This document shows positions 17,420-26,657 of a stretch of 64,000 nucleotides of DNA, piece after piece. Origin of the DNA: Arthrobacter sp. AZCC_0090. GTDB taxonomy: Bacteria; Actinomycetota; Actinomycetes; Actinomycetales; Micrococcaceae. The number at the start of each line of letters is the position of its first letter. Position 1 is the first letter of the stretch. The position numbers and the translations under genes are program-made. A model generated the notes under the pieces. The model had not been told where the DNA came from and ran no database searches. It was given only the letters and a program-made list of their open reading frames with translations. The stretch covers positions 28,795 to 92,794 of the forward strand of contig NZ_JACHEE010000016.1 in assembly GCF_014207375.1 (NCBI RefSeq). The letters run 5' to 3'.

Positions 17420-18274
17420 TCAGCAGCCCTCCCATAGTGCGGCGGCGTTGCGCAGCGATTCCGGGACAGCGGTGAGACTCTCCTCGCGGCCCTCGTATTC
17501 CACGGAGCATGGTCCGCTGAAGCCAAAGTCCTTGATGAGGCGCAGGATCCGCGGCAGGTCCATATCGCCGAGTCCGAGCACTGAGCCTTGGATGTAATCG
17601 CCGGCCAACGTTCGCAGCCAACCTTCGCCGGGGCTTCGCTTCCGGCTGTAGAAATCCTTGAGGTGGACCACTGCCGCATACGGGAGCAGCTTGGCGACGG
17701 CCGATTCCGGCAGTTCATCGACGCACAGGAAGTTGCCGATGTCCAAGGTGATCTTGAAGTTTTCACGGTCCACGGCGTGCACCAATTGGAGGAGGCGCTC
17801 GCTGACGTTGAACGCCATGCCATGGTTTTCAACGCTCGTGGTGATGCCCAAGCCCGCTGCATAGTCGGCCAGCTCCCGGGACGCTGGAACCACTCTCTCC
17901 AAGGCATTGCGGTATTCGGTGTAGGAAGCCGGGCGCCAGGCCCAAGGCACAACATCGTGCCGGAAGCGGCTGATCCCCAGCCGGTGGGCTGTGTCCAGGT
18001 GGGTCTTCACTCGTTCGATTTCTTCGGCCGCGTCATTGCCGAGGAAGTCCGCGCCAACCACATAGTTGACCAAGGCGATGCCCGATTCCCCTGCACGTTC
18101 CCGCAGTCCTTCGGCCGCCGCCTGGTCTGAGGAAAGGTCCACGCCCAGTCCCGCTTCGGCCACTTCGAGATGGCTGGCACCGTGCGTCGCCGCCCAGCCC
18201 GGAAGGTCCAAGAGGCCCACCCGTCCGTTGGCCAAGGCTCCTGCCAGACTGTACGTGCTTAGCCCTATCTGCAT
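17420..18274 (-). CDS. sugar phosphate isomerase/epimerase (xylose-isomerase-like TIM barrel)
   Basis: 284 residues. AP-endonuclease-2/xylose-isomerase-like barrel: ENHGMAFN, ITLDIGNFLCV, VVHLKDFY, and GFSGPCSVEYEG near the end, which carry the usual metal-binding Glu, Asp and His. Upstream partner of the Gfo/Idh/MocA gene in the same transcript; this pair is a recurring module for keto-sugar or inositol-type catabolism. The exact reaction cannot be told. Confidence 0.87.
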   Translation of the reverse strand: MQIGLSTYSLAGALANGRVGLLDLPGWAATHGASHLEVAEAGLGVDLSSDQAAAEGLRERAGESGIALVNYVVGADFLGNDAAEEIERVKTHLDTAHRLGISRFRHDVVPWAWRPASYTEYRNALERVVPASRELADYAAGLGITTSVENHGMAFNVSERLLQLVHAVDRENFKITLDIGNFLCVDELPESAVAKLLPYAAVVHLKDFYSRKRSPGEGWLRTLAGDYIQGSVLGLGDMDLPRILRLIKDFGFSGPCSVEYEGREESLTAVPESLRNAAALWEGC

Positions 18275-18447
18275 TGTTCGATCCTCTTCTGTTCGTCCCG
18301 CTGGGTGCCGCTTGCCGTCGCTTGCGAGCCCACGTTACGCAGGATTCCGTGCGAAAAGGGTGGCCTGAACTTCATTCGGCATTGAACTTTCGCAGCTGGC
18401 GCCTGGACCCTCGCGGCTCCGCGCCCAACCTCAATATGGTGGCTTGC

Positions 18448-19965
18448 ATGACGGAATTGAAGCCCCGGATCCTCATCACCGGAATCGCACTCGAAGCCAG
18501 TACCTATTCGCCCGCCCGGACCCGCATGGAGGACTTCGTCCGGCGAGATGGCCAGGAGATCCTGGAGCAGTACCCGTTTTTCGCCCCCGGCCACCCGGTG
18601 CGCGAAGCCGCGGAGTGGGTGCCGCTCGTCCATTTCCGGTCCATCCCCGGCGGGGCCGTGCCTGCCGAGGATTACGCCGAAATGAAACTGACAATCCTCT
18701 CAGCCGTGGCGGATGCCTTGGGCGAGGGCCCGGTGGACGGCCTGTACTTCGACATCCACGGTGCCATGAGCGTCGATGGCGTCGACGATCCCGAAGGTGA
18801 TTTGCTCCTGGCCTTGCGCGGCCTGCTTGGCCCGGACGTACTGGTGTCCAGTGGCATGGACCTGCACGGCAACGTTTCCTGGACTTTGGCGCACCAACTC
18901 GACATCCCCAGCTGCTACCGCATGGCCCCGCACGAGGACTGGCTGGAAACCAAGGAACGCGCCGCCATGAACTTGCTGGAGCGACTGGCACTGCCGGAGG
19001 CCACACGGCGCCCCATCAAGGCCTGGGTTCCGGTCCCCATCCTGCTGCCCGGCGAGAAGACCAGTACCCGATTGGAACCAGCCAAGTCGCTGTACGAGAA
19101 AGTGGCCGTGATCGCTGAGCGGCCCGGCGTGCTCGACGCGGCATTGTGGATCGGTTATGCCTGGGCTGACGAGCCGCGCAACCGTGCTGTGGTGATGGTC
19201 ACCGGTGACGACGCCGACGCCGTCGCGCGCCACGCGGGCGGGCTCGCCGTCGAGATGTGGAACAGGCGGGACGAGTTCCGTTTCGTCGCGCCGTCGGCGC
19301 CGCTCGCTGAATGCCTTGCTGCAGCGGAGGCAAGTACGAAGCGCCCGTATTTCATCAGCGATTCCGGGGACAACCCCACTGCCGGGGGAGCCGGGGACGT
19401 CACATGGACCCTGCAGAGGCTCCTTGAACACCCTCCGATCGCTGACGGAACACTGCAGGCGATCTATGCCTCCATCCCGGATGCCGCCGCCTTGGACGCC
19501 TGCATTGCGGCCGGCGTCGGAGGCTCCATCTCCGTGGACGTCGGCGCACGCGTGGACGCCACCCAGTCCGGTCCGGCAAGGCTGGACGGCACCGTGGAGC
19601 ACCTGGCCCACGGCGACCCCGTGGCCCTTGACGAGGCAGTGATACGCGTCGGCGGACTGCGCGTCATCGTCACCCGGCGCCGGAAGCCCTACCACCTGGA
19701 ATCGGACTTCCTCCGGAACGGCGTAGATGCCCGCTCAGCCGATGTTGTGGTGGTCAAGATCGGCTACCTCGAGCCGGAGCTCTTCGACATGGCCGCCGAC
19801 TGGATGCTGGCGCTCACCCCGGGCGGCGTGGACCAGGATCTGCACCGCTTGGGTCACCAAAGGATCGCGCGGCCCATGTTCCCGTTCGACGACGGCGAGC
19901 CGGCGCCGAATCTGAACGCGCGGTTAGTGCCGGCGTCCAACGAGCCTGCCGGCGTCGAGCACTGA
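18448..19965 (+). CDS. M81-family metallohydrolase (MlrC / microcystinase-C-like)
   Basis: 505 residues. M81 hallmarks: DIHGAMSVDGVDDPEGDLL, GMDLHGNVS with the metal His/Asp, CYRMAPHEDWLETKERA, and SDSGDNPTAGGAGD at about 303-316. MlrC cleaves small peptides in microcystin breakdown; most family members have unknown substrates. Here the gene opens a sugar ABC transporter locus and is divergent from a sugar dehydrogenase/isomerase pair, so I infer cleavage of an amide in a sugar-containing or modified substrate. Start at ATG 18448; no strong ribosome site was seen. Confidence 0.88.
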   Translation: MTELKPRILITGIALEASTYSPARTRMEDFVRRDGQEILEQYPFFAPGHPVREAAEWVPLVHFRSIPGGAVPAEDYAEMKLTILSAVADALGEGPVDGLYFDIHGAMSVDGVDDPEGDLLLALRGLLGPDVLVSSGMDLHGNVSWTLAHQLDIPSCYRMAPHEDWLETKERAAMNLLERLALPEATRRPIKAWVPVPILLPGEKTSTRLEPAKSLYEKVAVIAERPGVLDAALWIGYAWADEPRNRAVVMVTGDDADAVARHAGGLAVEMWNRRDEFRFVAPSAPLAECLAAAEASTKRPYFISDSGDNPTAGGAGDVTWTLQRLLEHPPIADGTLQAIYASIPDAAALDACIAAGVGGSISVDVGARVDATQSGPARLDGTVEHLAHGDPVALDEAVIRVGGLRVIVTRRRKPYHLESDFLRNGVDARSADVVVVKIGYLEPELFDMAADWMLALTPGGVDQDLHRLGHQRIARPMFPFDDGEPAPNLNARLVPASNEPAGVEH

Positions 19966-20010
19966 CGGATGAGCTGAGGGCGGCGCCCGAGGCACCCAAA
20001 CTGAACTCTC

Positions 20011-20035
20011 ACTAACTTCGATTCCGAACTAAGTT
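20011..20035. promoter_or_regulatory. operator candidate upstream of the ABC operon
   Basis: AACTT and AAGTT are inverted around TTCGATTCCGAA, giving an imperfect dyad about 85 bp before the binding-protein gene. It is a candidate site for the ROK regulator encoded downstream. TGAACTT also recurs upstream of the M81 gene near 18362 and 18378. Confidence 0.3.
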
Positions 20036-20119
20036 CCAACACCTTCCGAAGCATCAACCCTCCGTGATTTCGTTTCCTGCATGGTCAATCGGCCCTGTGA
20101 GTTCAAAGTGGAGGAAGCG

Positions 20120-21418
20120 ATGAAAGAACTTAGTCGACGTGGATTGCTCGGTCTGGGCGGAGCACTGGGCGCCGCAGCTTTGCTGTCAGCATGTGGCGAG
20201 GCCTCGGGCTCCGCTTCTTCAGACAGCCTTTCCACCCCGGCAAAGCTGCGGGTCTGGTTCATGAAGGACTCCGTCTCGGACAAGGCCCAGGCCTGGTTGA
20301 AGCAAGAGTTCGAAAAGAAGTTCCAAGGATCCACCCTCACTATCGAGCAGCAGGAGTGGGACGGCATCGTCCCGAAGCTCCAGACCGCCCTTGCCAGCCC
20401 CGAATCGACGCCGGACATCATCGAACTTGGCAACACCCAGGCCCCCACGTTCTGTGCGGTGGGAGCCCTCGCCGATCTGAGCGGCGTGAAGGAAGAGCTG
20501 GGCGGCGCAAACCTGACCAAGTCGCTCGTGGAGCTCGGCAGTTTCGAGAACAAGATGTACGCCGCTCCGTTCTACGCGGGAAGCCGGATTGTGTTCTACC
20601 GCAAGGACATGTTCCAGGAGCTCGGGCTCGCGATCCCTAAGACCATTGATGAGTTGACCGCCGTCGCAACGAAAATCCAGGCCGGAAATCCTGAGAAGAA
20701 CGCGCACTTTTCCGGGATGTTCCTGCCCGGGATCTCATCCCAATCCGCGTTCGCGTGGGTCTTCAGCAACGGCGGGCGACTGGCGGTGCAGAAGGACGGG
20801 AAATGGGAAGGCAGCTTGTCCTCGCCGGAAAGCCAGAAAGCCATCGCCCAGCTGCAGCAGCTGTGGAAGACGGGCTCCACCACTGGAACGATCACCGACT
20901 CCACCATCGGTTCCCAGCCGTACACCGCCTTCAACACGGGCGAAGCAGGAATGTTCTTCGGCTTCAACTTCCACCTGAAGAAGATTAAGAAGGAACTCCT
21001 GGACGCCGGAAAGGTGGGCTACTTCAACTTTCCTTCGCCCAAGAGCGATGGCGCAGGCAACCCTTTTGCCGGCGGCTCGAACGTAGCCATCTCGAACAAC
21101 AGCAAGGCACGGGGGCTCGCCAAAGAAGCCCTGAAACTCATCTTCAGCAAGCCGTTCCAGGAATTCTTCGCCACCGAGGGAGGCTGGGTCCCCGGAAACC
21201 TGAACTATGCGGCAGCCCTCGGGCAGGACGAGCTGTCCAAGGTCACCATCGAGGCGGTCAGGAATTCCGTGGGAACCCCGGCGGCTAAGAACTGGGCATT
21301 GGTGGAGAGCGCCAAGGTGGTTGACGACTTCTTCGTGGCCATGGGCGCACTGAAGGATCCGGTTGGCCTGGCCAAGACCGCCGACGCCAAAATGACCGAG
21401 ATCCTCAACAGCAAGTAA
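20120..21418 (+). CDS. ABC transporter sugar-binding lipoprotein
   Basis: 432 residues, extracellular solute-binding family 1. RRGLLGLGGALG (Tat-like twin arginine) is followed by lipobox LLSAC with lipidated Cys25. The mature part has KLRVWFMKDSVSD at the start, IIELGNTQAP, and PFAGGSNVAISNNSKA, typical of oligosaccharide binders. GGAGG 6 nt before ATG 20120 decides the start. First gene of a compact run: two permeases follow. Confidence 0.92.
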   Translation: MKELSRRGLLGLGGALGAAALLSACGEASGSASSDSLSTPAKLRVWFMKDSVSDKAQAWLKQEFEKKFQGSTLTIEQQEWDGIVPKLQTALASPESTPDIIELGNTQAPTFCAVGALADLSGVKEELGGANLTKSLVELGSFENKMYAAPFYAGSRIVFYRKDMFQELGLAIPKTIDELTAVATKIQAGNPEKNAHFSGMFLPGISSQSAFAWVFSNGGRLAVQKDGKWEGSLSSPESQKAIAQLQQLWKTGSTTGTITDSTIGSQPYTAFNTGEAGMFFGFNFHLKKIKKELLDAGKVGYFNFPSPKSDGAGNPFAGGSNVAISNNSKARGLAKEALKLIFSKPFQEFFATEGGWVPGNLNYAAALGQDELSKVTIEAVRNSVGTPAAKNWALVESAKVVDDFFVAMGALKDPVGLAKTADAKMTEILNSK

Positions 21419-21448
21419 GCCCGGCGGGAAGCAGAAAGGACCCAAATC

Positions 21449-22411
21449 ATGACGGTAACCAGTACGCGTGCAAAGCCGGGCGGGATTCTGCCTGGCCGGC
21501 CTGAACCACCGGCCCCCAAAAAGCGCCGGCGCAACCCCCTGCCGTATCTCCTTCTGCTTCCCGCGGTGCTCATTGTCCTGGTGGACATGGGCTACCCGTT
21601 GCTACGCCAAATCACCATGGCGTTCCAGCACTTTTCCCTTGAACAGCAGTTCGGCAAACCAGCCGAATTCGTCGGACTGGATAACTTCACCCGCGTGCTC
21701 GGCGATTCGGCATTCTGGCTCACGCTGGGTAGGTCCCTTGCCTTTTGCCTCGTGTGTGCCGCATTGACAATGGCCATCGGAATCGGGGGCGCGCTTTTGC
21801 TCACCAAGCTCTCCCGCGCGGTGTCCGTCTTCGTCCAGGCCGCCATGCTGCTCGCGTGGGCCATGCCCGTGTTGTCATCGCTTCAGGTGTTCCAGTGGAT
21901 CTTCGATTCCAGGTCCGGTGTGGTCGACTGGAGCCTGGCCGGACTGGGGCTGCAGGGGATGGCTGGATACAACTGGTTTTCCAACCCCGTGACCTTCTTC
22001 GCAGTAGCGGCCATTCTGGTCATCTGGATGAGCGTCCCGCTGGTGGTCTTCATGGTCTACGCATCGGTTACCCAGATCGACGAGTCCATGCTGGAGGCCT
22101 CCACCCTCGACGGCGCCAACGGCTGGAAACAATTCCGCGAAATCACCGTTCCAACGATCGCCCCGGTACTCCTGCTGGTCACGATTCTCGAAATCATCTG
22201 GGACCTGCGCGTATTTACCCAGATCTTCATCCTGCAGAAAAACGGTGGGATCACCGAGCAGACCAACGTCCTTGGCACCTACGTCTACCAAGTGGGCTTG
22301 TCCGGCGGAGATTATGGTGTGGCTTCGGCAACTGCCCTGATCATGCTGCTGATCACCTTGCTCCTGACCTGGCGCTATGTCACCCAATTCCTGAAGCAGG
22401 GAGAAGTCTGA
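21449..22411 (+). CDS. ABC sugar permease, MalF/UgpA type
   Basis: 320 residues, six helices after a Pro/Lys/Arg-rich cytoplasmic N-terminus. The EAA loop is EASTLDGANGWKQFREITVP near residues 211-230. Inner-membrane partner of the following permease; its stop is immediately followed by the next ATG. No ATPase gene lies in the locus, as is usual for actinobacterial sugar systems that share one MsiK-like ATPase. Confidence 0.92.
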   Translation: MTVTSTRAKPGGILPGRPEPPAPKKRRRNPLPYLLLLPAVLIVLVDMGYPLLRQITMAFQHFSLEQQFGKPAEFVGLDNFTRVLGDSAFWLTLGRSLAFCLVCAALTMAIGIGGALLLTKLSRAVSVFVQAAMLLAWAMPVLSSLQVFQWIFDSRSGVVDWSLAGLGLQGMAGYNWFSNPVTFFAVAAILVIWMSVPLVVFMVYASVTQIDESMLEASTLDGANGWKQFREITVPTIAPVLLLVTILEIIWDLRVFTQIFILQKNGGITEQTNVLGTYVYQVGLSGGDYGVASATALIMLLITLLLTWRYVTQFLKQGEV

Positions 22412-23251
22412 ATGGCCCTCAAACCCAGCCCCGTCCGCCGCTCGGCGGCCAACATCACCGGCCTGGTCTTCGGCTTGCTGTGGATTTTCCCGGTCTACTG
22501 GTTGGTCAACAATTCGCTCGTCACGGACGATGCCCTGCAATCGCGGACGCCGTCGTTCCTGCCGCTCGACTTCACCTGGGCACACTACGAGACGGTGCTC
22601 CACGACAGCCGTTTCTGGTCCGCCCTGCGGATGAGCTTCGGTGTTGCCCTGATTGTGGTGGTAGCCGCCCTGCTCTTCGCCTTCTTCGCGAGCATGGCGC
22701 TGAGCCGCTTCCGCTTCAAAGGCCGGAAGATCGTCATCATCTCGGTGCTCGTCATCCAGATGATCCCCGCTGAAGCCATGTTCATTTCCCAGTACAAGAT
22801 GATCGACAGCTGGCATCTGCTCAACTCCATGCTTGGACTCAGCCTGCTGTATGTCGGGGCCTCCGTGCCCTTCACCATCTGGATGCTCAAGGGCTTCGTT
22901 GACGGGGTCCCGGTAGAGCTCGAGGAGTCGGCCATGATCGACGGGTGCTCCCGGATGGGCGCCTTCTTCCGTGTGACCTTCCCCCTGCTCGGCTCGGGAC
23001 TGGTGGCTTCCGGGATCTTTGCCTTCCTGGCCGCCTGGAACGAGTACACGTTGGCCCTTGTGCTCCTGAGCAGCGACAACAGCAAGACCCTTCCCCTGTG
23101 GATCCAGGGCTTCAGCGGCCAGAACCAAGCCACGGACTGGGGCGGAATCATGGCCGGCTCCACCCTCATGGCGCTGCCGGTGATCATTCTCTTTGTCATC
23201 GTCCAGAAGAAGATGGCCCAGGGCCTCGTCGCTGGTGCGGTGAAAGGCTGA
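22412..23251 (+). CDS. ABC sugar permease, MalG/UgpE type
   Basis: 279 residues, six helices. EAA loop EESAMIDGCSRMGAFFRVTF near residues 170-190. It begins directly after the stop of the first permease (TGAATG) and is followed 1 bp later by the ROK kinase gene, so all are translationally coupled. Confidence 0.92.
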   Translation: MALKPSPVRRSAANITGLVFGLLWIFPVYWLVNNSLVTDDALQSRTPSFLPLDFTWAHYETVLHDSRFWSALRMSFGVALIVVVAALLFAFFASMALSRFRFKGRKIVIISVLVIQMIPAEAMFISQYKMIDSWHLLNSMLGLSLLYVGASVPFTIWMLKGFVDGVPVELEESAMIDGCSRMGAFFRVTFPLLGSGLVASGIFAFLAAWNEYTLALVLLSSDNSKTLPLWIQGFSGQNQATDWGGIMAGSTLMALPVIILFVIVQKKMAQGLVAGAVKG

Positions 23252-23252
23252 A

Positions 23253-24269
23253 ATGCGGTCGAGCGTACAAACCACCAGTCCTCCACTGGCGTCGCTGCTT
23301 CTGGGACGGGGAGCACCGGTCCTGGTTTTCGACGTCGGCGGAACCGACCTCAAGTTCGGCGACGTGGATGAAGACGGCCGGTTCACCCATCGTGGAACCA
23401 CGCCGACGGCCAGAGGTTCGCAGGAGGAGTTCCTGGACCAACTCTCCGGCCTCGTCGCCACCTATCAATCCAAGCCCGTGGCAGAGCGGCCGCGAGCCAT
23501 CGCGGTGAACGCGCCGGGCATTGTGGACGCAGATGCCGGCGTCGTGGTCTCGGCGGTGAATCTAGGGTGGAGCAACTTCGCGGTCTCGGCGGCACTGAAG
23601 GCGAGGACCGGACTTCCCGTGGTGCTCGGCAACGATGTCCAGATGGCCGGGCTGGCAGAGCACAGGCTGGGCGCCGCGAAAGGGCTGCGGAACGCCCTGG
23701 TGATGGTCATCGGCACAGGGATTGCCAGCGCGGTCATCCTGGACGGCGAAGTCTACGACGGCGACGGGTACGCAGGGGAAATCGGCCACGCCCGCATGGA
23801 ACCCCTTGCGAGCACCGTGGCCATGCCGTGTACGTGCGGCGCGTCCGGGTGTCTTCAGACGATGTCCTCGGCATCCGCCATCGCACGCAACTATGCGGCA
23901 GTCTCCGGTGTCCCGGTTGAAGGCGCCAAGGAAGTCATGGCGGCCGCAGAAGCAGGTGACCCGGCCGCCGTCGGGGTCCTGAACCAGGCCTTTGACGGGC
24001 TCGCGTTGGCCATCGCGCAAAGCGTTGCGCTGCTGGCACCGCAGGCCGTCATCTTCGGCGGCGGGCTGTCCAACGCTGGAGACGCGCTCCTTTTGCCGGT
24101 GGCTGCCCGGCTGGAGTCCATCCTGAGTTTCCACCGACGGCCGCTGCTCCGGTCTGCGCACTTCGGCCCCCTCGCCGGACTGATCGGGGGTGCCGTGCAG
24201 GCTCGTCGGCTACTCTGCAAAGAGCAGCCCACCGGCGGGCGGCAGACACCGAGCCCCTGGAGGGATTGA
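23253..24269 (+). CDS. ROK-family sugar kinase
   Basis: 338 residues. ATP-binding DVGGTDLKFGD, catalytic Asp in GNDVQMAG, a GEIGHARM segment whose His belongs to the ROK zinc site, and the CTCGASGCLQT cysteine cluster. No helix-turn-helix, so a kinase rather than a regulator; it should phosphorylate the imported sugar (glucose, mannose or amino-sugar class). The end overlaps the upstream region of the ROK regulator gene. Confidence 0.85.
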   Translation: MRSSVQTTSPPLASLLLGRGAPVLVFDVGGTDLKFGDVDEDGRFTHRGTTPTARGSQEEFLDQLSGLVATYQSKPVAERPRAIAVNAPGIVDADAGVVVSAVNLGWSNFAVSAALKARTGLPVVLGNDVQMAGLAEHRLGAAKGLRNALVMVIGTGIASAVILDGEVYDGDGYAGEIGHARMEPLASTVAMPCTCGASGCLQTMSSASAIARNYAAVSGVPVEGAKEVMAAAEAGDPAAVGVLNQAFDGLALAIAQSVALLAPQAVIFGGGLSNAGDALLLPVAARLESILSFHRRPLLRSAHFGPLAGLIGGAVQARRLLCKEQPTGGRQTPSPWRD

Positions 24270-24271
24270 CT

Positions 24272-25471
24272 TTGGGTTACAAGCCGTCCTACGCCAAGAC
24301 AGTGAAAAGAACCGGTCCCCGCGACATCGCGCTGACGGAATACTCTTCCAGCATCCTGTCCATGATCGCCAGTGGCCGGGCGACGTCGCGCGCAGATCTT
24401 GCCCGCACCTTGAACCTTGCCCCATCTACCATCACCATCAAGGTGAACGAGCTGATGGAAGCCGGGCTTATCAGCGAAAGCGGATCCGGTTCGGCGACCG
24501 GCGGGCGGAGGCCCACCCTCCTGGAACTGGTGCCCGACGCAGGCTTCATCTTGGCCGCCGATCTGGGCGCGCACCACACATGGGTGGGCCGACTCAACCT
24601 TTCAGGCAATCTGCTGGCGTCCGAACTCAGGACCATCGACATCAACGACGGCCCCGAAGTGGTCCTGCCGCAGGCCGCGGCGATGATGCGTGCCCTGAGC
24701 GATCCGGCCGTCGATCCTCCGCTGCGCGGCGTGGGGATGTCCTTGCCCGGACCAGTCGACTTTTCCTCGGGTGCGCTGGATTCGCCCTCTAGGATGCGCG
24801 GCTGGCACGAATTCAAAGTGCGGGAGTGGCTTGCCGAGGAATTCGGGACTTTGGCCGTCATCGACAATGACGCCAACATGATGGCTCTAGGGGAGCACAC
24901 GCTCCGTCAACGGGAAACGCCGGATTCCAAAGTGCGGCAGAACACGCTGTTCCTCAAAGCGGGCGCGGCGATCGGCTGTGGGCTCATCATTGACGGACAG
25001 GTCTACCGGGGCGCCACCGGTGCCGCCGGAGACATCGCCCACGTGCAGATCCCGGCAGCGGGCGATGCCCCGTGTTCCTGCGGCAACCGCGGCTGCCTGG
25101 AGACGGTCGCCAGCGGGGCCGCCATCATTCGCGACCTTGCCGCCGTCGGAATCGATGCTGTGGACGTCAACGCCATCGTCCAGCAAGTCATCAACGGCGA
25201 TCCGCACACCACAACGCGTGTCCGCACCGCTGGCCGGATCCTGGGGCAGACCCTCAGTATCGTCGTGAATTTCGTCAACCCGGATGTGGTGGTACTGGGC
25301 GGCGGGCTCTCGCAATTGGAGCCCTACGTCGCCGCTGTGCGGTCGCAGCTCTACGAAAGCTGCCACCCGCTCGCCACGAAAAATATCGCGATCGAGGCGT
25401 CGCTCGCGGGATCGCAGGCGGGCCTGCTCGGGGCCGGCCAGCTGTGCTTGCGCACGGTACTGGCGTCCTGA
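24272..25471 (+). CDS. ROK-family transcriptional regulator (NagC/XylR type)
   Basis: 399 residues. N-terminal winged helix (ATSRADLARTLNLAPSTITI, then VNELMEAGLI), followed by a ROK fold with DLGAHHTWVG, IDNDANMMALGE, GDIAHVQIP and the CSCGNRGCLET zinc motif. GGAGGG at 24259-24264 favours TTG 24272 (TTG 24266 is too close). It probably senses the sugar or its phosphate and controls this locus and the divergent dehydrogenase/isomerase pair. Confidence 0.87.
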   Translation: MGYKPSYAKTVKRTGPRDIALTEYSSSILSMIASGRATSRADLARTLNLAPSTITIKVNELMEAGLISESGSGSATGGRRPTLLELVPDAGFILAADLGAHHTWVGRLNLSGNLLASELRTIDINDGPEVVLPQAAAMMRALSDPAVDPPLRGVGMSLPGPVDFSSGALDSPSRMRGWHEFKVREWLAEEFGTLAVIDNDANMMALGEHTLRQRETPDSKVRQNTLFLKAGAAIGCGLIIDGQVYRGATGAAGDIAHVQIPAAGDAPCSCGNRGCLETVASGAAIIRDLAAVGIDAVDVNAIVQQVINGDPHTTTRVRTAGRILGQTLSIVVNFVNPDVVVLGGGLSQLEPYVAAVRSQLYESCHPLATKNIAIEASLAGSQAGLLGAGQLCLRTVLAS

Positions 25472-25498
25472 ACATCCGGCCCACGCAAGAGGGGAACC

Positions 25499-26245
25499 AT
25501 GAAGATTGAAGTGTGCGTCCAGGACCTGGACGGGGTTCGTTGCGCCATCGAGGCCGGCGCGGACCGTGTGGAGCTCTGTTCGGCGCTCGACACTGGCGGC
25601 CTGACCCCGAGCGCAGGCCTGGTCGAAGCGGCCGTTGAGCTTGCGCGCGACGCTGGTCGCCGGGATTTCGTCCAGGTGCTCATCCGCTCCCGGACGGGAG
25701 GCTTCGTCTATTCACGGTGCGAAATCGACGTCATGCGGCGGGATATCCGGCATCTTCTTGCAGCCGGAGCCGACGGGGTGGTCATCGGACTGCTGACTGC
25801 TTCAGGCGACGTCGACGTCGCGGGCAGCGAGGCGCTGGTGGATGCGGCGGACGGGAACTTCGTGACATACCACCGCGCCGTGGATGCGGCAAGGGAACCG
25901 CTTCAAGCAGTGGCCGACGCCGCCCGGCTGGGTGCGCGCCGCATTCTCACCTCGGGAGCCGCACAGGCCGCAGGCGATGGAGTCGACATGCTCAAGCTCA
26001 TGGTCGCGGCGCTCCCCGAGGGGGTTGCGGTGATGGCTGGCGGCGGCGTCACGGAAGAGTCGGTGCCCGGACTTTTGGCCACAGGAATTCAGGCGATTCA
26101 CTTTTCCGGCCGTAAACTCACAGTCGATTCCGCTCCGTCCGGACCAGGGGGCGGGGATGGGATACGCTCAGTCACGCATCCGGCCATTGTGGAGCGACTG
26201 GTCAGGACCGTGCGTTCCGCAGAGGCAGTGATGCGCACACGCTGA
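25499..26245 (+). CDS. cutC: CutC family protein (TIM barrel)
   Basis: 248 residues. CutC signature: MKIEVCVQDLDGVRCAIEAG, ADRVELCSALDTGGLTPS, VLIRSRTGGFVYS, FVTYHRAVD, MAGGGV and IQAIHFSGRK. Classically called a copper homeostasis protein, but the copper role is doubtful and the fold is enzyme-like. Here it is the last gene of a sugar operon, 27 bp after the ROK regulator, which supports a catabolic enzyme role (inference). Confidence 0.88.
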   Translation: MKIEVCVQDLDGVRCAIEAGADRVELCSALDTGGLTPSAGLVEAAVELARDAGRRDFVQVLIRSRTGGFVYSRCEIDVMRRDIRHLLAAGADGVVIGLLTASGDVDVAGSEALVDAADGNFVTYHRAVDAAREPLQAVADAARLGARRILTSGAAQAAGDGVDMLKLMVAALPEGVAVMAGGGVTEESVPGLLATGIQAIHFSGRKLTVDSAPSGPGGGDGIRSVTHPAIVERLVRTVRSAEAVMRTR

Positions 26246-26330
26246 TTTTGTCCCATTGTGGGGAATAGCAGCGACATGGTGTATGTTGCACATTCGCCAG
26301 TCAATACACAAGAGAAGAGAAAAACCCCAA

Positions 26331-26633
26331 GTGGCAACCGATTACGACGAACTCCGCTCCGACGTCGCGGAATCCCAAAGCACGTCACTTCAGGCCCTGC
26401 AGTCTGCCAATGCTCCGGACGCCCGCAGCGTAGTACGGGAGCTGGACGAGGCCGATGCTTTTGAAGGCAACGAGGTGCCCGGCGGCGAATTCGTGGCCGA
26501 GGAACTGATCATTGCGGTGGTCCCGCAGAAGGAAGACGAGTTCACGTGCTACTCGTGTTTCCTTGTCCGTCACCGCTCCCAGATTGCCCTTGAGAAGAAT
26601 GGCCACGCCTACTGCGTAGAGTGCGAAGGCTGA
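26331..26633 (+). CDS. DUF4193 family protein
   Basis: 100 residues from GTG 26331 (A/G-rich AGAGAAGAG lies upstream). Acidic N-terminus starting ATDYDELRSDV, then a zinc-ribbon-like end with CYSC and CVEC flanking HRSQIALEKNGHAY. This is the standard actinobacterial DUF4193 protein; a metal-binding, RNA-polymerase- or ribosome-associated role has been suggested but not shown here. Confidence 0.85.
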   Translation: MATDYDELRSDVAESQSTSLQALQSANAPDARSVVRELDEADAFEGNEVPGGEFVAEELIIAVVPQKEDEFTCYSCFLVRHRSQIALEKNGHAYCVECEG

Positions 26634-26657
26634 GCCCCTGAGGCGCAGTCCCGTCCG

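Noticed and set aside
21875..23461. 528-residue minus-strand frame opposite the sugar permeases
   Set aside because: His/Asp/Gly-rich translation typical of antisense reading of high-GC membrane-protein genes; the permeases explain the region.
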